Positions 47,801 through 58,260 of a stretch of DNA of 64,000 nt are shown here, piece by piece. Made by a program: the position numbers and the translations under genes. The notes below the pieces were generated by a model. It saw only the letters and a program-made list of their open reading frames with translations, did no database searches and was not told the DNA's origin. Each line of letters starts with the position of its first letter. Position 1 is the stretch's first letter. The DNA is from Cladorhizidae sp. MBARI D1340-BT2. Its lineage: Eukaryota; Porifera; Demospongiae; Poecilosclerida; Cladorhizidae. The DNA lies in NCBI GenBank assembly GCA_028752905.1, contig JAQNBH010000014.1, positions 31,396,276 through 31,460,275 of the forward strand, in the 5' to 3' direction.

Positions 47801-49761
47801 CTGGTATGGCCCTGCCAAGTTTGTTGTAAAGATATGCTTTCCATTAAAACACTGCGTCATGCATTAGTTTGATTGCTTTGTCCATACGAGTGCTTTTGTG
47901 AGTGCTTTTGTGTGAACTCAAAGACAAAATTGGACTGATGACCACCACTGATGAATCGTATTACTGAATTCGTGGAGCCATACAATCGCACAGGATCACC
48001 TGTTAGTCATATCAAATATCTGGAAACCTGTCTTGCATCAATAACAACGAGGGATTGGATTTCAAGACAATTGAGCTCATTACAATAATGAGCCAGCCTT
48101 AACACTTAGCGGACCTTACACGTTAATTGAAAAGTAAACGCTCAATTGGAACGAGCATCTATTCCCAGAGACCGCGGGTACGTTTAACGGTGGGCAATAT
48201 TTAGTTTTCCTCGTGTTCCAAGAAGTGGAGGCTTGATAGACAACTTGTAGGTGCTACTCCTCTCTATGATTACTTACTGGTACTTCATTACTCAAATCTC
48301 AAAAGGTTTTTCAAGTATATGAGCTGATAAAAATAAAGATGTGGAGGGAGTAAGTGATGCAGTGATGGAGGAGGTGGGTGAGTGTGTTATGTATTGGGTA
48401 GGGAAGTGGTGGCAGAAGAGAAAAGAACTTGTATGGTGAGCTGAGGAATGATTAAAAAAAGTAAAGCGAAGAACTCTTGTTACCAAGGTGAGTAAGTAAC
48501 TTTACTTCAGCTAACATAGTGGTTTCTTTTATGACTGTTAGATCAAGCTAAATAGTGTATGAATAGTAAATAGTTTAGCTAGCGCATCTAAATAGTGTAG
48601 GAATAGTAAATAATTTAGCTAGCGTAGCTAAATAGCTAGCTAGCTAGCCCACCCTTGTAGCTAACTAGCTAGCGCTTCATGTAGCTAGCTAACTATCGGA
48701 CCCAAGTAGCTAACCAGCTAGCGCTCCCATATAGCTAGCTGGCTAAAGCACCCAAGTAGCTAGCAAGCTAGCGCTCCCATATAGCTAGTTAGCACTCCCA
48801 TATAGCTAGTTAGCAGTTAAATGGCTATCTAGCTTAGCTAAATAGCCTTTTCTCTCCTGAGAACACTGTGTGATTTTGTTATATAGTCCTTGCTCACATT
48901 CAGTTGTTCACTTATTAATATATTTTACATATAGGATTGCAGCAACATCTGACATGTAATCATAACCATGAAACTAGGATGAAGGTATACTTATATAGAT
49001 TCAGTCTTCTGTTTTATATGTCCTCTGTGAGTGGTAGGTGTGGAGTGGAGTGTGTTAGGCAGGCACCACATCTATACAGGGTGAGGTGTCTGGTGCCATC
49101 CTGCCATTGCAGAAAGCACAGTCACACCTCTGACTTCCTCACACTTGGTAATGGTGTCCCTTGCCATTCAGCCTGTTTGCCCTTCAGCTGTTCTTGGGCC
49201 CACTTCGGCTCAGCATGTGCATTGGTCCTGTCAATGGTAAACTTTAGCATGGTTGGACCAAAGAATAGTTGAAAACAATCTTCTGCACTTTGGCAGGATG
49301 GAGAAACATTAGGTCCTGGTAGAAGGATGTATGGGCTACTCTGCAATGTCATCTAGAATTTAAAAAGAAATAATAATGGTTTATATGTAAAGTTTGCTTG
49401 ATATAAAACATTTGTCTGTGTAGTACCTAATACCTAATAATATTAATTGTTATCGTTCTTTTATTCCAGGAATGTCATACCTTCCCCAGCAGTTGTCCAC
49501 ATATATTGGCTATGGCTGGTTCCACTTCCAACTGATCTTCCTCTACTCTGCTATCCTCTTCCTGCAGCTCTTCCCTTCCTCTGCTGTCCTCTACCTGCAG
49601 CTCTTCCCCTATTAATATGACCTCCCATTGACATCTGCTGACTTAGTCCTATCACTGTATCTCTCCCCCTATTTCCACTTGCTCCAACATCCATACTTGC
49701 ACTCCCATCCTTGGTCTCATAAAAATTGCTACTCATATCTATTTCATCATCCCTACAACTA
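46760..49761 (-). repeat. Right arm of the imperfect palindrome
   Basis: Reverse complement of 43484-46397, about 88 bp longer net. It has about 130 bp extra at 48325-48455 and lacks the GGGCTA array. Beyond 49761 the piggyBac sequence continues to its true end, so the duplication breakpoint lies inside the transposon. Confidence 0.92.
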
Positions 49762-49847
49762 TTTGAGTCACAGTATGTACAATCACCAATGCCATTATCA
49801 TCAGATAACATCTCTAGTAGAGTCTGGGTATCATACCCACAGGCCAT
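49122..49847 (-). pseudogene. piggyBac transposase fragment, right element, with start codon
   Basis: Exon-like pieces 49551-49847 (begins M-A-C-G-Y-D-T-Q-T-L-L-E-M-L, acidic, then G-R-A-A-G-R-G repeats) and 49122-49352 (F-F-G-P-T-M-L ... T-N-A-H-A-E). An acceptor TTCTAG precedes the second piece. Unlike the left-arm copy this one keeps the N-terminus. The catalytic core is missing, as there. Confidence 0.65.
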
Positions 49848-49948
49848 TCATAGCTAACAACCACGAACCGCAGTTTAAAAAAACTTCGTGGTCAAAATGA
49901 AGTGGCTGTCACGATGTCGTCGGTGGTCTACAGGTGACAATTACTACT

Positions 49949-50007
49949 GTCACGAATACGTGACGATGGTCTTATAGATACGCCTGCGCGCGTCACGAAT
50001 TCGTGAC
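49949..50007. repeat. Paired 16-bp palindromes at the piggyBac right end
   Basis: GTCACGAATACGTGAC at 49949-49964 and GTCACGAATTCGTGAC (perfect palindrome) at 49992-50007, both within 75 bp of the terminus. Such subterminal repeats are typical transposase-binding sites; that role is inferred. Confidence 0.6.
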
Positions 50008-50023
50008 AATGGTCCGCTAAGTG

Positions 50024-50639
50024 TTATGGTCAGTAGTTGAAAGCTATTATGGTAATTAGCCATTATGGTCAGAAGTTGCAAGTGGTGGAATAACAGAGCA
50101 GTCAAGAAGCAATGCTTTGTTTGACACAAGGGCTAGATAAATCAGTGAGGTATGACTCTTGGAGTTTATGTGAGGAGAATAAACTTGTGACAGTGAAAAA
50201 GCCTCTGTATTCTTCTATATGGGGTGACCATTTTTAATGTTAAAATTTATAAAATCGGTAAAGTGATGGGTGATAATGATGTGCAAAGGTTGTTGGGAAA
50301 GGAAACTGGCCAGTATATACACAACTGACACACAATGTTTGATATCGCAGAATAGACAAATTGATAAAGCTACAAACTCCAACTCATTTGAGCCTTCTAG
50401 CAGAACTTACCAAGTGAGTGGAGCGCATGGATATTGCTAGATGAGCACACCTCACTTTGTCTGTTTCTATAAAGCCTAGTCAAGTTATAGTTTTTATTTG
50501 AGACCTCAAGGTTTCTATGTCCTCAGAAAGCCATGAGTCACAGCAATGCAGATCATAGGCTTGAACAATTCACACATCAAGATTTGGCAAAGTGCTCCTT
50601 GCATTATAATATAGATTTGTCATTGATATTTTCCATTTG
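50024..50639. other. Unassigned AT-rich spacer
   Basis: No gene, exon with splice signals, or known repeat recognised between the piggyBac end and the minisatellite. Confidence 0.5.
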
Positions 50640-50935
50640 CTTTATTACATATATACTATTGGTCATAACTATATTTAGATAATATTATACATTACATCAT
50701 TATACTGTATGGTCATAACTTTATTTAGAAAATATTATACAATACATCATTATACTCTATGGTTATCACTTTATTTATAATACATTACATCATTATACTG
50801 TATGGTTATCACTTTATTTATAAATATTATTCCATTACATCATTATACTGTATTGGTCAACACTTCATTATAATCATTACATCATTGTACTGTATTAGTC
50901 ATCACTTTATTTATCCATTACATCATAATACTCTA
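50640..50935. repeat. AT-rich minisatellite
   Basis: Five to six degenerate units of about 45-60 bp sharing ACATCATTATACTGTAT and TCACTTTATTTATA. Open frames here are low-complexity artefacts. Confidence 0.8.
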
Positions 50936-51549
50936 CACTACTAGACTCTCTCCCTAATTACATTGAAGATAACCTGCACAAGTTAAGAAACACCCTTTAT
51001 CATCACTTTGACTTTTAACTATTTAACTATAATCAACTTAATATATTCTGCCATTATTTCTACTCTTAATATTAGCCTCTTGGCTATTGAGTATGATCTT
51101 TTACATGCAAAAAAAATTGTCTTGAAAAATAATATATTGTTATTGCGGCATTAGCTATTTCAATGTGATATAAGATATAAACATGAAGTCAAACTTGTGG
51201 TTAGTCTATGGTCAATGAAATTCATGTTTATTGACAATGCTATCACACAACCCCTAGTTGCTAGGGACAATGTGGATTCCTGGTTCAATTGAAATTTGAT
51301 TGTAGCTTGTTTTATTGTCATGTAGCTAAATGCAATAGTGAACGAGTTAACTTTTGAACAATGAGGTTATGTGCAGGAAGATTCCAACCACATGTATTCA
51401 TAAAGGTATCCATAACTAGATTTCAGCTAAAGTCTCTATGAAATGCATTAACATGTCACATCATCAGTATGGATCTGGCAATGACCACATTGCCAGATCA
51501 ATGTATTGAATAATAATGATGTAATTAAATAATAATAAATAAAGTGATT
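50936..51549. other. Unassigned AT-rich spacer
   Basis: No coding region recognised. The right end (from about 51505) may include the 3' untranslated part of the LINE that follows. Confidence 0.4.
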
Positions 51550-51909
51550 ACAACCTCCGATCCTTCCACTCCAGTATATAAATGTCTGCTAATCTGATAA
51601 AGAACTCAGTCTGCCAACCTTTCATTTCCCACCAAGTAATTAATGGGTCTTGGAAGAGATGTAAAAAATGTGGTTGATCCAGGATAGAGATGAAGAAAAG
51701 AGGATTCCCAGGTACTTAAACTCATTCAAAAACTGAATCGGAGAACCAGTGATACACAGAGGTGGCAAAGACTTAGTAAGAAGAGAGTGAATAAGCATGT
51801 TTTTTTACCGATTAGATTAAGTGTGAGATATCGGGAAGCAAGCCAGGCAGTGATAGGATCTAGGTCTTTCTGAAAAAGTGAACAATCAGTATGAGAATTG
51901 ATGTGATGA
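51550..51909 (-). pseudogene. LINE reverse transcriptase, C-terminal fragment
   Basis: The minus strand reads I-N-S-H-T-D-C-S-L-F-Q-K-D-L-D, then T-A-W-L-A-S-R-Y-L-T-L-N and later F-L-N-E-F-K-Y-L-G-I-L-F, the motifs that follow the YADD box in Jockey/CR1/I-type LINEs. Frameshifts and stops are present. The upstream half lies at 57393-58260, displaced by the hAT insertion. Confidence 0.75.
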
Positions 51910-51970
51910 CAGTGGAGTAGGAAGATGTTTCACATTGGGGGAGCCAGTCTAAAGAGACACAGGATTTTGA

Positions 51971-51994
51971 GGGGGGGGGGGGGGGGGGGGGGGG
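51971..51994. repeat. Poly-G tract
   Basis: About 24 consecutive G, with a poly-C run near 52054. Length is likely unreliable in any assembly. Confidence 0.85.
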
Positions 51995-52261
51995 ATTCCA
52001 AAGTCAGTATCGATGTAGAGGGAGTGCTAAAGCAGAGGTCTGAAGGGATGCTCCCCCCCCCCCGTATTTTTCCAAAAAAATATGATGCTCTGAGATTGAT
52101 TTTGATGCATTCTGGAGGACTAATAGCCATTCTGTAAAGTAATAACAAATGCTCTGAAGAATTCAGCTACAGGGTTAAACTTAGCCACAGAACGTTCTAG
52201 TATTCACAATTCAGTATTAAAGAACAAACTAGAAATAGATCTTTGGGCCCTTGATGGTCAG

Positions 52262-52400
52262 TCACCTGCGCCCTCCCCCTCTCCCAACAACCTGCAGCCA
52301 CCACCCCCAAATAACTGCAGTCCCCTTCCCCCAATAACCTGCAGCCCCCTCCCCTAACCAACTGCTCCCCCTCCCCTAACAACCTGTGGCCCGCAAAACA
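52262..52400. repeat. C-rich minisatellite
   Basis: Degenerate units of about 20-26 bp of the form CCCCTCCCCCAACAACCTGCAG, roughly six copies, inside hAT element 1. Confidence 0.75.
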
Positions 52401-52629
52401 CACAGCTTTTCCCCCTGTTTCCCTCAAAAATCTTTCCTTGGACAAATCATTCGACATCTTAGAATATTAAAAGTCAAATTGGAGCGCCCTCCCCTTCGAA
52501 AATCCTGGGTATGCCCCTGATTGCTACCACAAGTATATATTATACCATTAGCTATCATATAGGGCAGCAAAAATTGTAATATGATTGAGGTCAGTATTAA
52601 GGGAAAAATACAATTAGCTATATATACAG

Positions 52630-53546
52630 TCAAAAGCATCCAAAGAAGTTCCTTCTCCTCTCATTCCTATCGATAAATTCTTGTGCAATTTCAGATCGAT
52701 TAAGGTAATCAGTTCTTTGCCGGAGAATGTGTAGAAGCATGCAGTGGTTTAAACGTTGTTGAGTCATTGAGTTTCTCAAATACGTTTTTATGCACTTGAG
52801 AGCAGAGAAGCTGCATTCAGCTGTAGCTGTTGTGACAGGTATTGTCAAGTAAATCTTCAAAAGCTTATGCACTTCTGTCAGCATACACTTGATGCTATAT
52901 TGTGCATTGAAGACATCACAAATAGTTTGAACCCTTGTAACTTTCTGAATCTGAATGCCATCTAGAGCTGTAGATTTTATGGCTTCAGGTAACATTTGTA
53001 AATGTAATTTGAGTTTCTCAAAATCAATATCAGTTTGGTAAAGTTTGCATAATTCTTGAGGCAGTAAAACAGCCTTCCCATTGGCACAATCAAGAAGCAA
53101 GTTTTCCAACTTTCTAACCAGCAAAAAGTTTCCTTGTGAAAAGCGATTCTCTAAATCTCCTATAACACTGTCAATTGCTTGGAAATATTCTTTTCTGTAG
53201 AAATCTTCTACAGATGCATGCACATGCTGAGCTGTACCATCATCAATTCGCCTTGGAAGCTGTCTCTGTCGAGGAAGGACAGGTGGATCACACTTTCTTG
53301 ATGCCTCTTCTTTGACTGAATCAAAAAATATTAGAAAACTATCATCACTCTGTAGTGATCTAATGCACATATTCACTGCAAAATACGCATCTTCCACTTT
53401 AGTATCCTTTCCTTGCAGGTGAATGGATAGTTGTTCAGTCATGCTGAATAATAAAATTTGAAAATTTTATATTGAAAAACGATCCATCAATGCAAGGATA
53501 CCATTAGCACGCCTTGAACAGTCATCTGTGCCATGAGATGATATCT
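52630..53546 (-). pseudogene. hAT 1 transposase, C-terminal part with dimerisation domain
   Basis: The frame at 52630-53442 contains the hAT C-terminal signature: I-P-V-T-T-A-T-A-E-C-S-F-S-A-L followed by L-R-N-S-M-T-Q-Q-R-L-N. Upstream (53443-53546) homology continues (H-G-T-D-D-C-S-R-R-A-N-G) but is interrupted by one in-frame TAA at about 53475, where related transposases have a hydrophobic stretch. The remaining N-terminal coding lies beyond hAT element 2. Confidence 0.85.
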
Positions 53547-55253
53547 CAAGGGCGTAGGAAGCGGTGCGACCGGTGAGGCCATGGCCTTACCACTTTCTGA
53601 GAGAGCGGCCAAGGGAATTGGTCAATATTATTTGCGCATGCCTAAATCTAGTCTGGCGTGGTGAACCTTTTACCTTCAAATAATTGGGGTTGACTACTAG
53701 CCAGAGCCTAAAGCATGCTGGCTAATAGTTTGTGCAGCTAGCCTGCTGAAAGTCACTTAGTGTTAGCTTTGTTTTCGAAGTCATCATCGAGACGACATGT
53801 CACTCTCCAAGGACTTACCCATTCCCTCTATTGGTGAGAAGCCACATCAACCATCTTTCAGTTTTCCAAAGCGTGAGTTTGGAAAAAAGAATCTTGTTAG
53901 AAGATCTTTCCAGCCACAATGGTTTACACGCTGGACATGGCTTCATTATGATGAGGGCCATGATTCAGTCTTCTGTTATATTTGTGTGAAGGCTTACAAA
54001 GAAAAACGGCTTTTTTCTGTCGCAACTATTGAGACTGCATATATATATCAACTGGATATACGAACTGGAAGGATGCTTCTCTAAGATTTTCTGCCCATGA
54101 AGCTAGCAATTGTCATAAGGATGCTATTTTGAGAGTCATTACTCTCCCCCAGTCATGTCCGAAAATTGGTGAGTCTTTCCGCTCGGGAAATGAAGGAAAA
54201 TCGGCAGTGCTTACTAAAATTTCTATCTAATGTTGTGTTCTTGGCTAGACAATCTTTGCCACTGCGTGGTCGTGGCGATGAATCTGACTCTGACTTTATT
54301 CAATTGTTTAGGCTTCGTGGATATGATGACAAAAGAGGCTAAAGCGCAGAGCAAATAAATACACCTCTGCTGAAATCCAAAACGAGATGCTAAAAGTCAT
54401 GGCTCTGAAGGTTCTTCGTAAAATAGCACCCTCCCTGCATGCAGCTCCATTCTACACTATCATGGCAGATGAGACTGCAGATGTGAGCAACCAAGAGCAA
54501 GACTTCAATGGTCAGTTTATTGAAAACCCAACTTGAAATTGTATCAACAATTTTCTGCTCAGATGAGGTTGTACTATTAAATGACGTCATTGACCATTTA
54601 AAGACCGCTTCACTGCTGAATGTGAATTGCTATCTGAAGTTTGTAAATTGCTAATGTTACTTTTAGCTATGCCTGCATCAAACGCTGTTAGTGAGAGATC
54701 CTTCAGTGCTTGAGGTCCACCATGACTGAAGTCCGATTAAATCATCTCATGATTTTGCACATTCATAAAGATGCGACTGATAGGTTGGACTTAATTTCAG
54801 TTGCCAATGATTTTGTTTCTGAAAGTGAACATCGCTTATCAATTTTTGGCACATTCAAACCCAGTGACCTATAGAACTCAAACACTATGAATTAATAATT
54901 CTATCTGTTCCTAATTTTACACAATTATTTGGCACTAATATAATTTTTTAAGAAAAGAATACCACACACAACTATAAATTATATATTACATTATTTTGGT
55001 AAGAGAGAAAATAATTTCAGTTGACTTGATGCTGATGTGTCCAGGTTGATGGCTCTTTTAAATTGCTAGGGGTGAGCAGTTCTTACACAGTGATATGACA
55101 CCAGCAATTTATAATAAGAAATGGTAATACTTTTTTGGTTATGATTATACAATCAATATATACCTCCCTTTACTCACTCCCAAACTGGAACTACAACCAT
55201 CAGCGTTTGGACCATTCGGCCTTAAAACTTTAAAATTGCTTCCTACGCCCCTG
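53547..55253 (+). mobile_element. hAT element 2, nested in hAT element 1
   Basis: Ends CAAGGGCGTAGGAAGC (53547-53562) and the complement of CAGGGGCGTAGGAAGC (55238-55253), 15 of 16 matching. The flanks are the 5-bp duplication TATCT (53542-53546 and 55254-55258). Taking out the element and one TATCT joins the host transposase frame exactly. Length 1707 bp; non-autonomous through deletions and frameshifts. Confidence 0.88.
53797..54873 (+). pseudogene. hAT 2 transposase remnant
   Basis: Starts M-S-L-S-K-D-L-P and has a TTF-type zinc-finger region (F-T-R-W-T-W-L-H-Y-D-E-G ... F-C-Y-I-C). Frameshifts follow near 54040. A-P-F-Y-T-I-M-A-D-E-T (about 54450) contains the first catalytic aspartate context of ZMYM-like hAT transposases. 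Most of the core is then missing. The C-terminal signature A-M-P-A-S-N-A-V-S-E-R-S-F-S-A (about 54670) and a stop at 54873 remain. Dead copy. Confidence 0.8.
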
Positions 55254-56871
55254 TATCTCCATACATTCCCGCAAAGCTTCATAATTTAATTGCTTATGAT
55301 TGCCTGCATTGCACTAGTGCGAACAGTCCGCCAGGTAGGACATAGGCTCCTAATCCCAGAAGTGGATGGGGAGGAGTCTTGTTTCTTCTGGACTGCTTAA
55401 AAAATAATTTGCCGTTTAGGAGAATACTTGATTAGCTGAATTATGTCCATTGCAAAATTCAAACCTTCTTTGATAGACTTGCTGCTACTTCTTGTAGGCA
55501 GAGATTGACACAATGAGCTAGACAATGCACAGAAATTGCTGCAGCATTATCATCAGTAAACCTTTTAGCTACACCAGTTACATGTCCCTGAAAATTGCGG
55601 GCACCATCATATGCCTGACCCCTGCAATTTTGAAATTGGATGCCTAAACGTACAAGACAATCCTTCAAGGATGAATAGATGGTTTCAGCTCTGGTATTAT
55701 CGACTTGAATAAGGCCAACCTGATCTTCAAATACTTCATAGTTTTCTGAGACCCATCTCAAACATAAAACCAACTGCTCACGATTTGCAACATCTCTTGT
55801 CTCATCAGCCATAAGTGAGAACCAGCGTTGAAAATTCACCTCTGACAGTAAGGAACGTAATACTTTATGGGCCATTATTTCAATCATTTCATTTATGATT
55901 TCGGGTGACTGGTACTTGTTCTCACATATATACCCATGAACTTTCATTTAGTACACTTTTAAGCATTACTCTCAGATTGGAACCACCAGCATGGTCATTT
56001 CGAATAGATATGCCCTGTCGCAACAAGAAACATAGTGCTGCAAGTTGTTGAAGTAGGCTACATCTTCGTTTTGCTTGGTTTTGATCTAAACTTTTCAGCA
56101 ACAGCTCATTAACAGAAGAACTTCTTGAAGCAATGAAAGCTGCAAACGAATATCTATGAGCAAGAGAGGATTCATGATCTTTGAACCTATCTATTGACTT
56201 TTTCCAATTGGAAAATCCTACAGTAGAAAATGCTGGATCAGCTTTTATACTTACTACGCTCACATTTAACTTAATAGCAAGCTTACAATAAAAGCAATAT
56301 ACCTTAAATTCTGAACAGCACAAGTGAAGCCATGGATATTGCTTATACCATGATATTGCTTATACCATGAAGCCCTCTTACGGGCCAGAACCAAAAGACC
56401 TTTCAGTTTTCTTCAATATTGTAGGATTTGTTGGTCATGATATTTCAGAACCAGTACAACAAGAACCATTACATGTACTGATACCTGGAACCAAAGCTGA
56501 AGGATCTTGAGAACTCTATATACTACTACATGGAACTTCCATTTGAGAGGTGCCACTACTACCTGAAGATGGATGTGTATGGCTTTCAAAATGTTTGTCA
56601 GAGCTTTCTTCATTGTCACTGTCAGTGTGAATGTCACAGTCAGATTCATCTCCTGGAACATGAAGTGTAAGGGTAGCTAAACATTATGATCTCCTTGTTC
56701 AGGTTGTACTCTTGATTTGAAGAATGAAGTCAAATTAGATTGCCCACTCTCAAGGGGGATGGAACCCATTTTTTTTTTGACAAAAAGAGGTTTTTGTGTT
56801 TTGTTGCTTATATAATTGCACAACATCTGTACAAGCTGTCTTTCAAATATGAAGCAATTTGGATGATCCAT
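55254..56871 (-). pseudogene. hAT 1 transposase, N-terminal and core part
   Basis: Reading on the minus strand: a probable start region at 56871 (M-D-H-P-N-C-F-I-F-E-R-Q), an acidic linker, then 56323-55922 with a TTF-type zinc finger (C-C-S-E-F-K-V-Y-C-F-Y-C ... G-F-S-N-W-K-K). Next comes 55947-55459 with F-S-L-M-A-D-E-T-R-D-V and C-R-G-Q-A-Y-D-G-A-R-N, catalytic-core motifs of ZMYM1-like hAT transposases, then H-C-L-A-H. Overlapping frames at 55922-55947 and near 55480 and 55400 show frameshifts. A short duplication (TGGTATAAGCAATAT twice) lies near 56350. Confidence 0.85.
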
Positions 56872-57305
56872 TGTTGAGTTATGGTGGATTTTATCTTCAT
56901 GAGTAAGACCAGTGAAGGGGGGGAGAAGACATCAAAGGGAATTTTTTAAATATCAACTTTCTAATTCCATAACTTTTCTCCCCTTACTTCTATACAGTTA
57001 ATTTTTTTATCAAAGTGTTGCTTCTTCTGTGTGCTTTAAAATGATATATTGAATGACTCTATAGGACCAGTATCTTAGAAGATACATGCAGAAACATCCA
57101 GGTCCCTCAAAACCTGTACCCTAATTACTGGAACAACTCTAGCTCCATGCCTGTGGCTTGTCACAAGCTCAAACTTGGTCGAGTGGTTTCCTTATGCTCT
57201 GAAGCGTGTAATGGGCAGACTATATTTGGTATGCGCTATACACAGCAAGAGTTAATATTATAGTAACAGAATCATTGATTTTTTTTTACATGTTAGTTTC
57301 ATGTT

Positions 57306-57378
57306 AGTTTTATTGGGGGGGCCAGGCCCCCCCCTCCATAATTATTGGGGGGGCCACTGGCCCCCCCGGCCCCCCCTG
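57306..57378. repeat. G/C-run hairpins at the hAT 1 right end
   Basis: Two successive hairpins made of G7 and C7-C8 runs around CCAGG and CCACTGG. They abut the terminal inverted repeat; similar G/C runs occur near the left end. Confidence 0.65.
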
Positions 57379-57392
57379 TTCCTACTCCACTG

Positions 57393-58260
57393 GATGAATA
57401 TCATCGGCATAGAGAGCATGTTACACACACCATTGACATAAATCATAAAGAAGAGAGACCTATTGTAGATCCCTGAGAAACACCAAAGGTACAGGGACGG
57501 GTGAAAAGGTGGTACCTGTGACAATCACTTGTTGTGAACATGAGGTAAGGAGGGAAGTGCAGGAAAGAAAGAAGATCAATTAACATTTTGTGAGATACAG
57601 AATCAAAGGCCATTTTGAGGTCTAGAAAATAAACACCAACCAATTTATTAGTTTGAAGAAGAGTTTGAAGAAGAGAATGAAAGGAATGGTTGGACAAGAG
57701 AAGGGCTGATGAAGTGGACCAGTGGGGAAGAAAACCAAATTAAGAGGAGGAAGAGATAATATTGTGTTCAATACAGAATTTGCAAAGGAGTAAATGAACA
57801 TGCTTTTCAAGCAGCTTACTAACTATAGAGAGTAAGGAAATGGACTGATAGTTATATAGAGGGATTGTCAAGATTATAGGGATGGGAATAATGAAGGGAT
57901 TTTCCAATCAACTGCTTGAGACAAGGATAAGTTAAAGATAAATGTAAGAGGAACGACTATGGATAGGCATGTAGATTTAAGCATTCTAGAGGAGATCAAA
58001 TCAGGACCACAGGCTGTGCGCAAGAAGGGAAATGAGAAATCAGGCCAATAGCACCAGATTCAGTACAGAGCAAGTCAGGAGGACACGATGGTTGGGAAGT
58101 TGGGAAAGGAAGAGGATAGGACACAATTGGAGGATAGCATGAATTGAAGCATTCAGAGAAAAACCGATTAAGCCTGCTAGAGGGAGGATGTGTTACTGTT
58201 GGATACACGAGTTGGTAAAGAAAATATGGGTTTTTCTTGTGGAACGAACAAAAGATCAAA
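57393..58260 (-). pseudogene. LINE reverse transcriptase, N-terminal and central fragment
   Basis: Minus-strand motifs in order: C-G-P-D-L-I-S-S-R-M-L-K, F-N-L-S-L-S-Q-A, F-L-D-L-K-M-A-F-D-S-V-S-H (catalytic aspartate), G-V-S-Q-G-S-T-I-G and, one frame over, L-Y-A-D-D. This is a non-LTR reverse transcriptase of the Jockey/CR1/I type, broken by frameshifts and stops. It continues at 51909 once hAT element 1 is removed. Confidence 0.85.

Larger units (their letters stand above)
48103..50023 (-). mobile_element. Internally deleted piggyBac element, both ends present
   Basis: Ends are CACTTAGCGGACC (48103-48115) and its complement GGTCCGCTAAGTG (50011-50023), a 13-bp terminal inverted repeat. 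TTAA precedes the left end (48099-48102); TTAT follows the right end (50024-50027), a one-base mismatch to the expected duplication. Length 1921 bp. It contains transposase N- and C-terminal pieces without the DDD core, so it cannot move without help. The right end carries two 16-bp palindromes, GTCACGAATACGTGAC (one mismatch) and GTCACGAATTCGTGAC. Confidence 0.85.
51946..52519. mobile_element. Possible small hAT-like element nested near the hAT 1 left end
   Basis: The right end CCTGGGTATGCCCCTG (52504-52519) looks like a hAT terminus (inward CAGGGGCATACCCAGG). Extended inward it reads ...CCCAGGATTTTCGAAGGGG, similar to ACACAGGATTTTGAGGGG at about 51958. The left end is degenerate and no target duplication is convincing. 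Confidence 0.3.
51910..57392 (-). mobile_element. hAT element 1, inserted into the LINE
   Basis: Perfect 14-bp terminal inverted repeat: CAGTGGAGTAGGAA (51910-51923) and its complement (57379-57392). The flanks are the direct repeat GATGA (51905-51909 and 57393-57397). Removing the element and one GATGA joins the two LINE pieces in frame through the YADD motif. Five base pairs is shorter than the usual 8-bp hAT duplication. The transposase is on the minus strand and is split by hAT element 2. Confidence 0.88.

Noticed and set aside
43484..49761. Palindrome as a pure assembly artefact
   Set aside because: The arms differ by a hexamer array, about 130 bp, a 12-bp and a 4-bp insertion, and the right piggyBac continues to a genuine end. 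An artefact is not fully excluded but is not the simplest reading.
50759..50944. 61-codon frame rich in I, Y and H
   Set aside because: Falls entirely within the AT-rich minisatellite.
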